Origin: Dellaglioa algida DSM 15638
GTDB taxonomy: Bacteria; Bacillota; Bacilli; Lactobacillales; Lactobacillaceae
NCBI RefSeq assembly: GCF_001434695.1
Contig: NZ_AZDI01000001.1
Span: forward strand, 1 to 33,042
Direction of reading: 5' to 3'
Length of the DNA stretch: 33,042 nucleotides
Position 1 is the first letter of the stretch. Each line of letters starts with the position of its first letter. Below, piece after piece: positions 1 through 9,107 of this stretch. The position numbers and the translations under genes were made by a program. Below the pieces are notes generated by a model. That model was not told where the DNA came from. It did not search any database and saw only the letters and a list, made by a program, of their open reading frames with translations.

Positions 1-13
1 GACGTTGCCATGC
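1..13 (+). rRNA. rrf: 5S rRNA, 3' end only (partial)
   Basis: The first 13 bases (GACGTTGCCATGC) resemble the 3' end of lactobacillar 5S rRNA and are followed by a T-run. A dense tRNA cluster directly downstream is the usual arrangement after an rRNA operon in this group. Only a short fragment is visible, so the call relies on motif memory and context. Confidence 0.55.
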
Positions 14-30
14 TTTTTTTATTATTTTAT

Positions 31-103
31 TCCGGCATAGCTCAGTTGGTAGAGCGCTTGACTGTTAATCAAGATGTCGCAGGTTCGAGTCCTACTGCCG
101 GAG
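31..103 (+). tRNA. tRNA-Asn(GTT)
   Basis: Cloverleaf with acceptor TCCGGCA/TGCCGGA, anticodon loop CTGTTAA (anticodon GTT) and T-loop TTCGAGT. Discriminator G103; no encoded CCA. First tRNA after the presumed 5S rRNA. Confidence 0.95.
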
Positions 104-120
104 TTCTATTTTTGTAATGT

Positions 121-210
121 GGAGAGTTGTCCGAGTTGGTCTAAGGAGCATGATTGGAAATCATGTAAACGAGGTTTCTCGTTTCAAGGGTTCGAATCCC
201 TTATTCTCCG
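121..210 (+). tRNA. tRNA-Ser(GGA)
   Basis: Class II tRNA with a long variable arm. Acceptor GGAGAGT/ATTCTCC, anticodon loop TTGGAAA (GGA), discriminator G as usual for serine. No CCA encoded. Confidence 0.95.
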
Positions 211-219
211 TTGCAAATT

Positions 220-291
220 GACCCGTTGGTCAAGTGGTTAAGACACCGCCCTTTCACGGCGGTAACATGGGTTCAAATCCCGTACGGGTCA
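220..291 (+). tRNA. tRNA-Glu(TTC), copy 1
   Basis: Acceptor GACCCGT/ACGGGTC, anticodon loop CTTTCAC (TTC), discriminator A. Identical over 72 nt to the copy at 837-908. No CCA encoded. Confidence 0.95.
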
Positions 292-318
292 TATAAGTAT
301 ATTGTTAGAAAGCATGTT

Positions 319-391
319 GGAGGTTTAGCTCAGTTGGGAGAGCGTCTGCCTTACAAGCAGAGGGTCACAGGTTCAAGCCCTGTAACCTCCA
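319..391 (+). tRNA. tRNA-Val(TAC)
   Basis: Acceptor GGAGGTT/AACCTCC, anticodon loop CTTACAA (TAC), discriminator A. No CCA encoded. Confidence 0.95.
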
Positions 392-397
392 TATGAA

Positions 398-470
398 GGT
401 CCTATGGTATAGGGGTTATTACGTCCGCCTGTCACGCGGAAGATCACCGGTTCAAATCCGGTTAGGACCG
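398..470 (+). tRNA. tRNA-Asp(GTC), copy 1
   Basis: Acceptor GGTCCTA/TAGGACC, anticodon loop CTGTCAC (GTC), discriminator G. Identical over 73 nt to the copy at 997-1069. No CCA encoded. Confidence 0.95.
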
Positions 471-476
471 TTTAAT

Positions 477-549
477 GGCTCAGTAGCTCAGTTGGTAGAG
501 CAATGGATTGAAGCTCCATGTGTCGGCAGTTCGATTCTGTCCTGCGCCA
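477..549 (+). tRNA. tRNA-Phe(GAA) with an acceptor-stem mismatch
   Basis: Anticodon stem ATGGA/TCCAT with loop TTGAAGC (GAA) identifies phenylalanine. The acceptor GGCTCAG/CTGCGCC pairs except at the fourth base pair, where T480 faces C545. All other arms look normal. Discriminator A549; no CCA encoded. Confidence 0.92.
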
Positions 550-565
550 TTTATTTATATATTTT

Positions 566-636
566 GCGGGTGTAGTTTAGTGGTAAAACCACAGCCTTCC
601 AAGCTGTTGTCGCGAGTTCGATTCTCGTCACCCGCT
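566..636 (+). tRNA. tRNA-Gly(TCC)
   Basis: Acceptor GCGGGTG/CACCCGC, anticodon stem ACAGC/GCTGT with loop CTTCCAA (TCC), discriminator T. No CCA encoded. A second glycine tRNA (CCC) lies at 24645-24715. Confidence 0.95.
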
Positions 637-649
637 TTTTTATGATTTT

Positions 650-724
<75 letters not shown>

Positions 725-737
725 TCAATTATTTTAT

Positions 738-825
738 GGAGAAGTACTCAAGTGGCTGAAGAGGCGCCCCTGCTAAGGGTGTAGGTCGTGAAAATGGCGC
801 GAGGGTTCGAATCCCTCCTTCTCCG
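738..825 (+). tRNA. tRNA-Ser(GCT)
   Basis: Class II tRNA with a long variable arm. Acceptor GGAGAAG/CTTCTCC, anticodon loop CTGCTAA (GCT), discriminator G. No CCA encoded. Confidence 0.95.
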
Positions 826-836
826 TTTTAGTTTAT

Positions 837-908
837 GACCCGTTGGTCAAGTGGTTAAGACACCGCCCTTTCACGGCGGTAACATGGGTTCAAATCCCGT
901 ACGGGTCA
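837..908 (+). tRNA. tRNA-Glu(TTC), copy 2
   Basis: Exact duplicate of the tRNA at 220-291 (72/72 bases), with unrelated flanks. Anticodon TTC; no CCA encoded. Confidence 0.95.
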
Positions 909-920
909 GTTTAATATTAT

Positions 921-994
<74 letters not shown>

Positions 995-996
995 TT

Positions 997-1069
997 GGTC
1001 CTATGGTATAGGGGTTATTACGTCCGCCTGTCACGCGGAAGATCACCGGTTCAAATCCGGTTAGGACCG
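997..1069 (+). tRNA. tRNA-Asp(GTC), copy 2
   Basis: Exact duplicate of the tRNA at 398-470 (73/73 bases). Last member of the cluster, followed by a terminator. Confidence 0.95.
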
Positions 1070-1087
1070 TCATACAGGTATTTATTG

Positions 1088-1120
1088 GAACCTAAACTTT
1101 TATAGTTGAGGTTCTTTTTT
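1088..1120 (+). terminator. Terminator of the rRNA/tRNA operon
   Basis: Hairpin GAACCTAAAC / GTTGAGGTTC with one mismatch and a short loop, followed by six Ts. It ends the tRNA cluster 28 nt before metK. A weak -35/-10 pair (TTGAGG 1106-1111, TACACT 1128-1133, spacing 16) overlaps its end. metK may depend on this or on read-through. Confidence 0.75.
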
Positions 1121-1148
1121 AATTTCATACACTTTTAAGGAGATAAAA

Positions 1149-2336
1149 ATGACTGAAAAACATTTATTTACATCGGAATCAGTATCAGAGGGGCATCCGG
1201 ATAAGGTCGCAGATCAAATTAGTGATGCAATATTAGATGCTCTTTTAGAAAAGGATCCTAATGCCAGAGTCGCTTGTGAGACGACTGTGACAACCGGATT
1301 AGTACTTGTAGTTGGTGAAATATCTACGAATGCATACGTAGATATTCAGCAAGTAGTTAGGAATACAATAAAAGAAATTGGCTATATTAATTCTCAGGTT
1401 GGTTTTGATGGTGATAATTGTGCCGTCATGGTTGCTATAGATGAACAATCTCCTGATATTGCATTAGGTGTTGATACATCGTTAGAAACAAGAAATGGCG
1501 ATTTAGATTCGTTTGATCAGATTGGTGCGGGCGATCAGGGATTAATGTTTGGATATGCGGTAGATGAGACACCTGAGTTAATGCCATTACCAATCGCAAT
1601 TAGTCATAAATTAATGCGTCGTGTTGCAAGTTTACGAAAAAATGAAGAACTAAAATATTTGAGACCGGATGCAAAGGCCCAAGTAACCGTAGAGTATAAT
1701 GAAAAAGGCCAACCATTTAGGGTAGATACGGTTGTTATTTCTACGCAGCATGATGAAAAAACAGGATTAAAACAAATTCAAGAAGATATGATAGAAAAAG
1801 TCATTAAAGTCGTTATCGATCCTAGTCTACTAGACTCGGAAACGAAATACTACATTAATCCAACGGGCCGATTTGTTATTGGTGGTCCAAAAGGTGATGC
1901 CGGGCTTACCGGAAGAAAGATAATTGTTGATACATATGGTGGGTATGCTCATCATGGTGGGGGCGCATTTTCAGGCAAAGATGCGACAAAGGTTGACCGA
2001 TCAGCTAGTTATGCTGCCCGCTATATTGCAAAGAATATTGTTGCAGCTAAAATTGCCACACAAGTTGAAGTTCAGCTTGCATATGCAATTGGTGTAGCAC
2101 AGCCAGTTTCAATTAATATCAATACATTTGGTACTTCTAAGTATAATGAATTAGATCTAGTTGGAGCCGTTCGAAAAATATTTGATTTACGTCCTGCGGG
2201 AATTATTAAAATGTTAGACTTACGTCGCCCAATATACAAGCAGACAGCAGCTTATGGGCATTTTGGACGTACTGATATTGAGTTACCTTGGGAAAAAACG
2301 GATAAAGTTCAAAGTTTACTCAACGAATTATATTAA
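1149..2336 (+). CDS. metK: S-adenosylmethionine synthetase MetK
   Basis: Cytoplasmic methionine adenosyltransferase making SAM from methionine and ATP. The 395-aa length is typical of the family. Visible signatures are GHPDK (residues 15-19), GAGDQG (126-131, methionine-loop region), a [13 protein letters not shown] stretch and the glycine-rich GGGAFSGKD loop near residue 270. Start ATG 1149 has AAGGAG 1137-1142 at good spacing. No SAM riboswitch or SMK box is evident between the tRNA terminator and the gene. An AT-only hairpin overlaps its stop codon, and an MFS exporter follows 42 nt downstream, possibly by partial read-through. Confidence 0.97.
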   Translation: MTEKHLFTSESVSEGHPDKVADQISDAILDALLEKDPNARVACETTVTTGLVLVVGEISTNAYVDIQQVVRNTIKEIGYINSQVGFDGDNCAVMVAIDEQSPDIALGVDTSLETRNGDLDSFDQIGAGDQGLMFGYAVDETPELMPLPIAISHKLMRRVASLRKNEELKYLRPDAKAQVTVEYNEKGQPFRVDTVVISTQHDEKTGLKQIQEDMIEKVIKVVIDPSLLDSETKYYINPTGRFVIGGPKGDAGLTGRKIIVDTYGGYAHHGGGAFSGKDATKVDRSASYAARYIAKNIVAAKIATQVEVQLAYAIGVAQPVSININTFGTSKYNELDLVGAVRKIFDLRPAGIIKMLDLRRPIYKQTAAYGHFGRTDIELPWEKTDKVQSLLNELY

Positions 2337-2362
2337 ATTAATATTTAATATAATCGTTTTTT
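2327..2362 (+). terminator. A/T-only hairpin over the metK stop codon (weak terminator or attenuator)
   Basis: A perfect 12-bp inverted repeat made only of A and T (arms 2327-2338 and 2343-2354, loop TAAT) is followed by CG and six Ts. The metK stop TAA lies in the left arm. The stem is weak, so it may only attenuate transcription into the MFS gene, whose AGGAGG begins 5 nt after the T-run. Confidence 0.5.
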
Positions 2363-2378
2363 ATTTAGGAGGCGTTTC

Positions 2379-3842
2379 ATGAATTCAAAAACTAATGTAC
2401 GTTTAGTTACGGTTGCTATCTTTGTTGCAACATTTTTGACTGCAGTTGAAGGGACTATAATATCAACCGCAATGCCCACAATTGCTGGGGAACTTCACGG
2501 TGTATCGTTAATGAATTGGGTTTTTTCAATTTATTTATTAACCAACGCCATGATGACACCAATATACGGTAAACTCGCAGATGTTTTAGGACGTAAGCCA
2601 GTTTTTATATTTGGTCTTGTAGTTTTTCTGGTTGGATCAACACTTTGTGGCTTTTCCAATAGTATGGCTACCTTAATTGTTTCACGTGCAATACAAGGTA
2701 TTGGTGCTGGGGCAATAATGCCAGTATCTTTTACCATTATTGCTGATATTTACTCTGTTGAAAATCGAGCAAAAGTGATGGGATTGAATGGATCAGCTTG
2801 GGGAATTGCCTCAATAGTTGCACCTTTGTTGGGTGGTTTTATTGTGGATCATTTAAATTGGCATTGGGTATTTTTTATCAACCTGCCAATAGGTTTGATA
2901 ACGATAATAATGATTCAGATGTTTTTTAAAGAAGAACGTAAAATAATGAGTTCAAAAATAGATTTTTTGGGTAGTTTTCTTTTGATGACTGGCATCCTAG
3001 CGATTTTGTATAGCTTCCAACGATGGGGTGATGTTGGAATGGATTTAGTTGTTTTACTCTGTTTCTTTGGTTTTATGGTTTCGCTTTTTTTATTCATTAA
3101 ATGGGAAAAAAGAGTAGAGGATCCAATTATTTCGTTAAAACTTTTTAATAACAGAACGTTTGTAATTCAAAATATTGTAGCCGCACTAATATCGGGATTC
3201 TTAATTGGATTTGAGGTTTATATTCCAACATGGACCCAAGGAATACTTGGATTAAAAGCTTCTATGGCAGGATTTGCGGTGACACCAAGTTCTATTCTAT
3301 GGATTGCGGGTTCTTTTTTTGCAGGCAATATGATGGCGGCATGGGCACCAAAGAAAGTGTTATCGATTAGTTTGCTTTTTATTTTAATTGGATCCGTTGC
3401 GCTTGGTCTCTTGCCAATAAATACACCATTCTACCTATTTTTAATTATTTCCGCAATATTGGGAGTTGGATTTGGAATAACGATTACAGCGACGACGGTT
3501 ACTGCACAAAGTTTAGTACCACAGTCTGATATTGGCGTGGCGACATCATTTAACACGCTAAGCCGGACTCTTGGACAAACATTGATGATTTCAGTATTTG
3601 GAATTATATTTAATATGCAAATGCATAAAGAAATAGTAAAAGCTCCAGGAACAAAGGATAGTATGATGGACATTTTAATCAATCCACAGACTGCAGATCA
3701 ATTACCAAAGCATTTGATACCTAAGTTACGTGAAGTTCTGTATCAAGGTCTTCATGGTATATATTTGGCAGGAATTTGTATTGTAGTTCTCGCAATGATT
3801 ATTAATTTATTCGATAAAAAAACTAAAGATTATTTGCAATAA
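2379..3842 (+). CDS. MFS multidrug exporter, DHA2 (14-TMS, EmrB/QacA) family
   Basis: 487-aa integral membrane protein, predicted drug:proton antiporter. The N-terminal helix carries an acidic residue (TAVEGTIISTAMPTIA), the hallmark of DHA2 proteins. Motif A is GKLADVLGRKP (about residues 65-75), and motif C-like Gly/Pro patterns occur in APLLGGFIVDHLNWHW with the typical FFINLPIG following. The length and about 14 hydrophobic segments fit the 14-TMS class. The start is supported by AGGAGG 2367-2372. Substrates cannot be read from sequence. The next leader's promoter overlaps its stop codon. Confidence 0.9.
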   Translation: MNSKTNVRLVTVAIFVATFLTAVEGTIISTAMPTIAGELHGVSLMNWVFSIYLLTNAMMTPIYGKLADVLGRKPVFIFGLVVFLVGSTLCGFSNSMATLIVSRAIQGIGAGAIMPVSFTIIADIYSVENRAKVMGLNGSAWGIASIVAPLLGGFIVDHLNWHWVFFINLPIGLITIIMIQMFFKEERKIMSSKIDFLGSFLLMTGILAILYSFQRWGDVGMDLVVLLCFFGFMVSLFLFIKWEKRVEDPIISLKLFNNRTFVIQNIVAALISGFLIGFEVYIPTWTQGILGLKASMAGFAVTPSSILWIAGSFFAGNMMAAWAPKKVLSISLLFILIGSVALGLLPINTPFYLFLIISAILGVGFGITITATTVTAQSLVPQSDIGVATSFNTLSRTLGQTLMISVFGIIFNMQMHKEIVKAPGTKDSMMDILINPQTADQLPKHLIPKLREVLYQGLHGIYLAGICIVVLAMIINLFDKKTKDYLQ

Positions 3843-3862
3843 TAAGATTCGTTTGCTACACT
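3834..3862 (+). promoter_or_regulatory. Promoter of the leuS leader (extended -10)
   Basis: TTGCAA (3834-3839) lies 17 nt before TACACT (3857-3862), preceded by TG as in an extended -10. The -35 box overlaps the end of the MFS gene. The expected transcription start is near 3869. Confidence 0.65.
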
Positions 3863-3868
3863 GAAATT

Positions 3869-4102
3869 AATATAAAACGATTAAGAGGAACTAGTAATTT
3901 AACCAATTATTTTAGTGAGTATATGGTAGTGAGAATATACATAAATGGTTATTTGAACTCATCCTTGAGTTTTCTCACTGAACAATAGTAGGTGCGAACG
4001 TTATTTCACGTTATGAAAAAGAGTCAGTAATTTATACTGGAATAATAGGTGGTACCGCGGAAAATTCGTCCTATAGAAGTTAATCTTCTATAGGACTTTT
4101 TT
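3869..4102 (+). promoter_or_regulatory. T-box leader (leucine-responsive) of leuS
   Basis: Canonical T-box riboswitch. The T-box sequence GGTGGTACCGCGG (4049-4061 region) is followed by a perfect 12-bp terminator (arms 4068-4079 and 4085-4096, loop TTAAT) and a T-run. Stem I has the AGTA motif (3893-3896) on its 5' side and GAA-CTC (3955-3960) on its 3' side. The stem is closed by AACCA/TGGTT, so the specifier codon is CTC (Leu), consistent with leuS. Known mechanism: uncharged tRNA-Leu stabilises the antiterminator and lets transcription enter leuS. Confidence 0.93.
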
Positions 4103-4133
4103 GTATATATAATCAGAAAGGAAGTTAGTATAC

Positions 4134-6548
4134 ATGACTTATAATCACAAAGTAATAGAACAAAAATGGCAAGCATTTTGGGATGCCAATCAAACATTTA
4201 AAACGACTGAAAATCCTGAAAAGGAAAATTTTTATGCGCTTGATATGTTCCCATATCCATCTGGTCAGGGACTTCATGTGGGGCATCCAGAAGGATTTAC
4301 AGCTACAGATATTTTGGCTCGAATGAAAAGAATGCAAGGATTTAACGTTTTGCATCCAATGGGATGGGATGCTTTTGGACTTCCAGCCGAACAATACGCG
4401 CTAGATACTGGACACAGCCCTAAGGCATTTACGAAAACAAATACAGATAATTTTAGGCGACAAATAAAATCTTTAGGTCTTTCATATGACTGGAGTCGTG
4501 AACTAAATACGACTGATCCTGATTATTATAAATGGACACAATGGATTTTTGAAAAGTTATACGAAAAAGGATTAGCTTATGAAGATGAGGTTGCCGTTAA
4601 CTGGAGTCCTGATTTAGGTACTGTTGTTGCTAATGAAGAGGTAATTGATGGTAAAACAGAACGAGGTGGTTACCCAATCGTTAGAAAACCTATGCGTCAA
4701 TGGGTTCTAAAAATTACGGCTTATGCAGACCGTTTACTAGACGATTTGGATGATTTGGATTGGCCAGATAGTATTAAAGAACAACAAAGAAATTGGATTG
4801 GTAGGTCAACGGGCGCAAGTGTCAATTTTAAGGTTGATCAATTTGACGATTTAAAAATAGAAGCTTTTACAACACGCCCCGAAACTATTTACGGTGTTTC
4901 TTATATTGTTATTGCACCAGAGTTGGATATCCTTGATAAAATCACAATAGATTCTCAAAAAGAAGCCGTTAAAGCTTATCAAAAAGCAATTGAAGTTAAG
5001 TCTGACTTGGAACGAACTGATTTGGCAAAAGATAAAACGGGTGTATTTACGGGATCGTATGCAATAAATCCTGTAAATGGTGAAAAATTACCAATCTGGA
5101 CTGCTGATTACGTTTTAGCATCATATGGTACTGGTGCTGTTATGGCCGTTCCTGCACATGACGAGAGGGATTTTGAATTCGCAACAAAATACGGATTAAA
5201 TATTTTATCTGTCATTGAAGGCCCCGAAATTACTGATGAAGCAAACACAACTCCCGGCAAGTACATTAACTCTGGATTTTTAAACGGTTTGGAAAAAGCC
5301 GAAGCTATCGAAAAAGCTATTGCTTGGATGGAAGAAAATAATGTTGGTCAGAAGAAAATAAATTATAAATTAAGAGATTGGTTATTTTCAAGACAACGAT
5401 ATTGGGGTGAACCAATTCCTATTATTCATTGGGAAGATGGTGAAACGACAACAGTTCCTGTTGACCAATTACCACTTGAGTTACCTGAAGCAACGGATAT
5501 TAAACCATCTGGCACAGGTGAAAGTCCCTTAGCTAATTTAACTGACTGGATTAACGTTGTCGATGAGAACGGTCGTAAAGGTAAGCGTGAAACGAATACA
5601 ATGCCACAATGGGCTGGTAGCTCATGGTACTTTGTTCGTTTTATTGATCCTCATAACCCAAATGAAATTGCTGATCGTAAAAAATTAAAAGAATGGCTTC
5701 CCGTTGACGTTTACGTTGGTGGTGCTGAGCATGCTGTCTTACATTTGCTATATGCAAGATTTTGGCATAAATTCTTATACGATATTGGTGTCGTGCCTAC
5801 TAAAGAACCTTTCCAAAAGCTAGTTAACCAAGGAATGATTTTAGGTGATAACCATGAAAAAATGTCTAAATCTAAAGGTAATGTCGTTAATCCAGATGAT
5901 ATAGTTGAGCGTTTTGGGGCAGATACGTTACGCCTTTATGAAATGTTCATGGGACCATTAGATGCTTCAATTGCTTGGAGCGAAGATGGATTGAATGGGT
6001 CACATAAATTTATCGAGCGCATTTGGCGATTAATCATGACCGAAGATAATAAGATTAGCTCAGCAGTTGTTGATGAAAATGACGGTGAACTTGATAAAAT
6101 ATATAACCAAACAGTTAAAAAAGTAACTGAGGATTATGAGGCCCTTCACTTTAATACGGGTATCTCACAGTTAATGATTTTTGTTAATGACGCTTATAAA
6201 GCTAAATCGTTAGCTAAGGAACAAATTGAAGGATTTATTCAATTAATCGCGCCAATCGCACCACATATGGCTGAAGAAGTTTGGTCACTATTAGGACATG
6301 AAGAATCTATTAGTTACGCTAGTTGGCCTACATTTGATGAAAGTAAACTTGTTGAAAATACAGTTGAAATTGTCCTACAGGTTAACGGTAAAGTTCGTCA
6401 ACATAGTGTTGTTTCTAAAGATGCTACTAAAGATGAATTAGAAGAATTGGCTTTAAATGATGATAAAATTCAAGAAGAACTTAAAGGGAAAACAATTCGT
6501 AAAGTGATTGCTGTTCCCGGTAAATTAGTTAATATCGTTGCAAATTAA
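4134..6548 (+). CDS. leuS: Leucyl-tRNA synthetase
   Basis: Class Ia synthetase charging tRNA-Leu. It has 804 aa, the normal bacterial size. The HIGH motif appears as HVGH (residues 48-51) after the typical YPSGQGL stretch. A CP1 editing domain with TTRPETIYG lies near residue 245. The KMSKS loop is KMSKSKGN (about 575-582), followed by the anticodon-binding domain. Start ATG 4134 is preceded by AAAGGAAG. It is controlled by the leucine T-box upstream and followed by a strong terminator, so it is monocistronic. Confidence 0.97.
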   Translation: MTYNHKVIEQKWQAFWDANQTFKTTENPEKENFYALDMFPYPSGQGLHVGHPEGFTATDILARMKRMQGFNVLHPMGWDAFGLPAEQYALDTGHSPKAFTKTNTDNFRRQIKSLGLSYDWSRELNTTDPDYYKWTQWIFEKLYEKGLAYEDEVAVNWSPDLGTVVANEEVIDGKTERGGYPIVRKPMRQWVLKITAYADRLLDDLDDLDWPDSIKEQQRNWIGRSTGASVNFKVDQFDDLKIEAFTTRPETIYGVSYIVIAPELDILDKITIDSQKEAVKAYQKAIEVKSDLERTDLAKDKTGVFTGSYAINPVNGEKLPIWTADYVLASYGTGAVMAVPAHDERDFEFATKYGLNILSVIEGPEITDEANTTPGKYINSGFLNGLEKAEAIEKAIAWMEENNVGQKKINYKLRDWLFSRQRYWGEPIPIIHWEDGETTTVPVDQLPLELPEATDIKPSGTGESPLANLTDWINVVDENGRKGKRETNTMPQWAGSSWYFVRFIDPHNPNEIADRKKLKEWLPVDVYVGGAEHAVLHLLYARFWHKFLYDIGVVPTKEPFQKLVNQGMILGDNHEKMSKSKGNVVNPDDIVERFGADTLRLYEMFMGPLDASIAWSEDGLNGSHKFIERIWRLIMTEDNKISSAVVDENDGELDKIYNQTVKKVTEDYEALHFNTGISQLMIFVNDAYKAKSLAKEQIEGFIQLIAPIAPHMAEEVWSLLGHEESISYASWPTFDESKLVENTVEIVLQVNGKVRQHSVVSKDATKDELEELALNDDKIQEELKGKTIRKVIAVPGKLVNIVAN

Positions 6549-6553
6549 ATAAC

Positions 6554-6606
6554 ATAAACGGGTATCACAAATTAATTATATTTTGTGATACCCGTTTATT
6601 TTTTGA
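6554..6606 (+). terminator. Terminator of leuS
   Basis: Perfect 18-bp inverted repeat (arms 6554-6571 and 6582-6599, 10-nt loop) followed by a T-rich run. Confidence 0.95.
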
Positions 6607-6625
6607 TTAAAAATAAAAAAATAAA

Positions 6626-6654
6626 TTGCAACTGAAATTTAAAAGCTATAAAAT
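6626..6654 (+). promoter_or_regulatory. Promoter of the murJ-like gene
   Basis: TTGCAA (6626-6631) and TAAAAT (6649-6654) are separated by 17 nt; TATAAA at 6647-6652 is an overlapping alternative. It lies just after the leuS terminator. Confidence 0.6.
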
Positions 6655-6694
6655 GGTAAGATTAAGTGTTATGGGAAAGTAGGGTACAAAAGTA

Positions 6695-8344
6695 ATGAAT
6701 GAAGATGTAAAATTAACAGATCAAATGGCGTCTGAACAAAGTAATGCTAAACGAAAAATGTTGCAAGGGTCAGCCTGGATGACTGCGGGTAGTATTTTTT
6801 CAAGAGTACTGGGAGCTATCTACATTATTCCATGGAACATGTGGCTGGGTCCAGATAGACTACAGGCAAATGCTTTGTACAGTATGGGATACAATGTTTA
6901 CAGTTTCTTTCTAATGATTGCAGTAGCGGGAGTACCTTCTGCCGTCGCTAAACAAGTTGCGCATTACAATGCACAAAATGAGTATGGCATTGGGAGACGA
7001 TTATTCAAATATGGAATGGCATTGATGGCTATAATGGGCGTCGTTTGTGCGGTTATATTATGGATTATTGCACCATACATCACGAGTGGGGATAAAAATG
7101 TTATCCCTGTTTTTAGATCATTGTCTTGGGCCTTATTAATCATTCCAATGATGAGTTTAATACGAGGTTTTTTTCAAGGTTATCAAGAAATGGCGCCATC
7201 TGCTATTTCGCAATTTTTTGAACAAATTGCTAGAGTGATTTACATGCTAGCTGCAACATTTATTATTATGAAAGTTAGCCATGGTAGCTATATTACCGGT
7301 GTGACACAATCAACTTTTGCGGCCTTTATTGGTGCATTGGGCGGTATGCTAGTTTTAGTCTGGTACTTTTACCGTCGAAAACCCGAACTAGATCGATTAG
7401 TCGCAAATAGTGATAATAAATTGACGATTTCTACGCAGCAAATCATTAAAGAAGTTATTCGAGAATCAATTCCCTTTATTATTATCGGTGCAGCCATTAC
7501 AATATTTGGGTTAATTGACCAATATACTTTTTTTGGTATTATGACACACGTTACTAATTATACGCGAACTGTTCAAAATGAATTATGGGCATTATTTAGT
7601 TTTAATGCTAACAAATTGGTGATGATTATCATTTCCATTGCTTCAGCAATGTCAATTACAGCTATACCGCTACTATCAGAAGCGTACACACGAAATGATA
7701 AAAAAGCATTGAGTGAGCAAACTTCGGATACATTACAATTATTCTTTTTTGTAATGTTACCATGTGCTCTAGGAATGGCTGCCGTAGCTCATCCACTATA
7801 TGTTATTTTTTATGGATACGATCCAGTCGGAATTTACGTTTTACAGTTCTCAGCATATGAATCGATTTTCTTAGGATTGTTTACGGTTGTTTCTGCCATT
7901 TTACAAGGCGTTTATCAAAATAAGAAGGCAATTGTTTATTTCTTCATTGGGATGATAATCAAATTAATCGTTCAATATCCTTTAGTTGCCTGGCTTGGTG
8001 CATTCGGACCATTGGCGGCTACAGCGATTGGTATGGGTGTGAGCTCATGGTTAATGATCCGATCGTTACATAAAATGTTCCATTTAAATGTAAGACTGAT
8101 ACAGGCAAGATTAAATAAAATGATGATTTATGCACTTATAACATTTTTTATCGCACTTTTGGCAGTAAAAGTTATCTACCTATTTTTACCGATGGACAGT
8201 CGAATTAGTGCTATTATAACAATTATTATCGCTGCCGGTTTGGGCGGGTATGTTTATGTCTACTGTAGTTTAAAAACAAGATTAGCTGATAAGATATTAG
8301 GCGATCGCGTTGCTGGACTACGACGGAGATTGAGAATTAAGTGA
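6695..8344 (+). CDS. MurJ/YtgP-type lipid II flippase (MviN/SpoVB-like)
   Basis: 549-aa polytopic membrane protein of the MATE/MOP polysaccharide-exporter superfamily. The sequence shows about 14 hydrophobic segments, starting after a charged 20-residue N-terminus (LQGSAWMTAGSIFSRVLGAI region). The early helix pattern and basic C-terminus resemble the YtgP/SpoVB group, which in Firmicutes provides lipid II flipping for peptidoglycan synthesis. The ribosome binding site before ATG 6695 is weak (AGTAGGG, distant). An rRNA pseudouridine synthase follows 13 nt downstream, a pairing I recall from other Firmicutes. A different polysaccharide substrate cannot be excluded. Confidence 0.82.
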   Translation: MNEDVKLTDQMASEQSNAKRKMLQGSAWMTAGSIFSRVLGAIYIIPWNMWLGPDRLQANALYSMGYNVYSFFLMIAVAGVPSAVAKQVAHYNAQNEYGIGRRLFKYGMALMAIMGVVCAVILWIIAPYITSGDKNVIPVFRSLSWALLIIPMMSLIRGFFQGYQEMAPSAISQFFEQIARVIYMLAATFIIMKVSHGSYITGVTQSTFAAFIGALGGMLVLVWYFYRRKPELDRLVANSDNKLTISTQQIIKEVIRESIPFIIIGAAITIFGLIDQYTFFGIMTHVTNYTRTVQNELWALFSFNANKLVMIIISIASAMSITAIPLLSEAYTRNDKKALSEQTSDTLQLFFFVMLPCALGMAAVAHPLYVIFYGYDPVGIYVLQFSAYESIFLGLFTVVSAILQGVYQNKKAIVYFFIGMIIKLIVQYPLVAWLGAFGPLAATAIGMGVSSWLMIRSLHKMFHLNVRLIQARLNKMMIYALITFFIALLAVKVIYLFLPMDSRISAIITIIIAAGLGGYVYVYCSLKTRLADKILGDRVAGLRRRLRIK

Positions 8345-8357
8345 GGTTTAAGCTGAA

Positions 8358-9071
8358 ATGAGAATTGATAAATTTTTGAGCGAAATGCAATTTGGTACGA
8401 GAAGTGATGTTCGTAAACTCATAAAAACGAAGCAAGTAGTTGTTGATGACGAGAAGGTGACCAGTGCAAAAATTCAAATTAATCCGGTAGAATCAATCGT
8501 TCAGGTAAATGGAGAAGTAGTTCAATATCAACAATATTATTATTACCTTTTGAACAAACCGGCGGGTGTATTGACGGCGACTAAAGATAAAAAGCAAAAA
8601 ACAGTAATGGATTTATTTAATCGTGTGGACTACCGGGATGATTTGTTTCCAGTCGGACGCTTAGACAAGGATACAACTGGATTATTGCTTATTACAAATG
8701 ATGGTCAATTAGGTCATCGAATGCTCTCACCAACACGCCACGTGGACAAGGTGTACTTTGCTAAAGTTGAAGGGCATGTCACCGATGCTGATGTGTCAAA
8801 ATTTGAGACGGGACTTTTACTGAAGGATGGCACACGAACAAAGCCTGCCAGATTGAGCATAGCATCTTATCAAAGTGTTACAAATATATCTGAGGTTTTT
8901 GTGACAATTACCGAGGGGAAATATCACCAGATTAAACGCATGTTTGGGGCAATCGGGATGAGGGTCATCCGACTTGAACGTAAGAAAATGGGAACCTTAG
9001 AATTAGAACAAACATTGTCTTTAGGTCGTTATCGTGTTTTAACGGACGAGGAAATTGAATCGATTCAATAA
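8358..9071 (+). CDS. rsuA: 16S rRNA pseudouridine synthase, RsuA family
   Basis: 237-aa pseudouridine synthase. An S4 RNA-binding domain occupies residues 1 to about 50 (RIDKFLSEMQFG start). The catalytic motif GRLDKDTTGLLL places the essential aspartate at residue 103. The KPAG and HQIKRMFGAIG motifs are also present, the latter typical of RsuA/RluB. Size and layout match RsuA (U516 in E. coli 16S rRNA); the exact target is not visible. It is probably co-transcribed with the murJ-like gene and ends at a shared convergent terminator. Confidence 0.88.
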   Translation: MRIDKFLSEMQFGTRSDVRKLIKTKQVVVDDEKVTSAKIQINPVESIVQVNGEVVQYQQYYYYLLNKPAGVLTATKDKKQKTVMDLFNRVDYRDDLFPVGRLDKDTTGLLLITNDGQLGHRMLSPTRHVDKVYFAKVEGHVTDADVSKFETGLLLKDGTRTKPARLSIASYQSVTNISEVFVTITEGKYHQIKRMFGAIGMRVIRLERKKMGTLELEQTLSLGRYRVLTDEEIESIQ

Positions 9072-9073
9072 AA

Positions 9074-9107
9074 AATTGCCGACTAGTTAAAGTCGACAAT
9101 TTTTTTA
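9074..9107. terminator. Bidirectional terminator between rsuA and the nnrD-like gene
   Basis: AATTGCCGAC (9074-9083) pairs with GTCGACAATT (9092-9101) with one mismatch. An A-run precedes the stem and a T-run follows it, so it can act on both strands. The last bases overlap the minus-strand stop codon. Confidence 0.75.

Noticed and set aside
211-575. Two plus-strand open frames across the tRNA cluster
   Set aside because: They run through tRNA-Glu, Val, Asp and Phe genes and have no ribosome binding site; the tRNA calls explain the sequence.
1088-1148. Possible SMK-type or other SAM riboswitch before metK
   Set aside because: The space holds only a terminator and a plain AAGGAG site; no conserved riboswitch core or sequestering pairing is visible.
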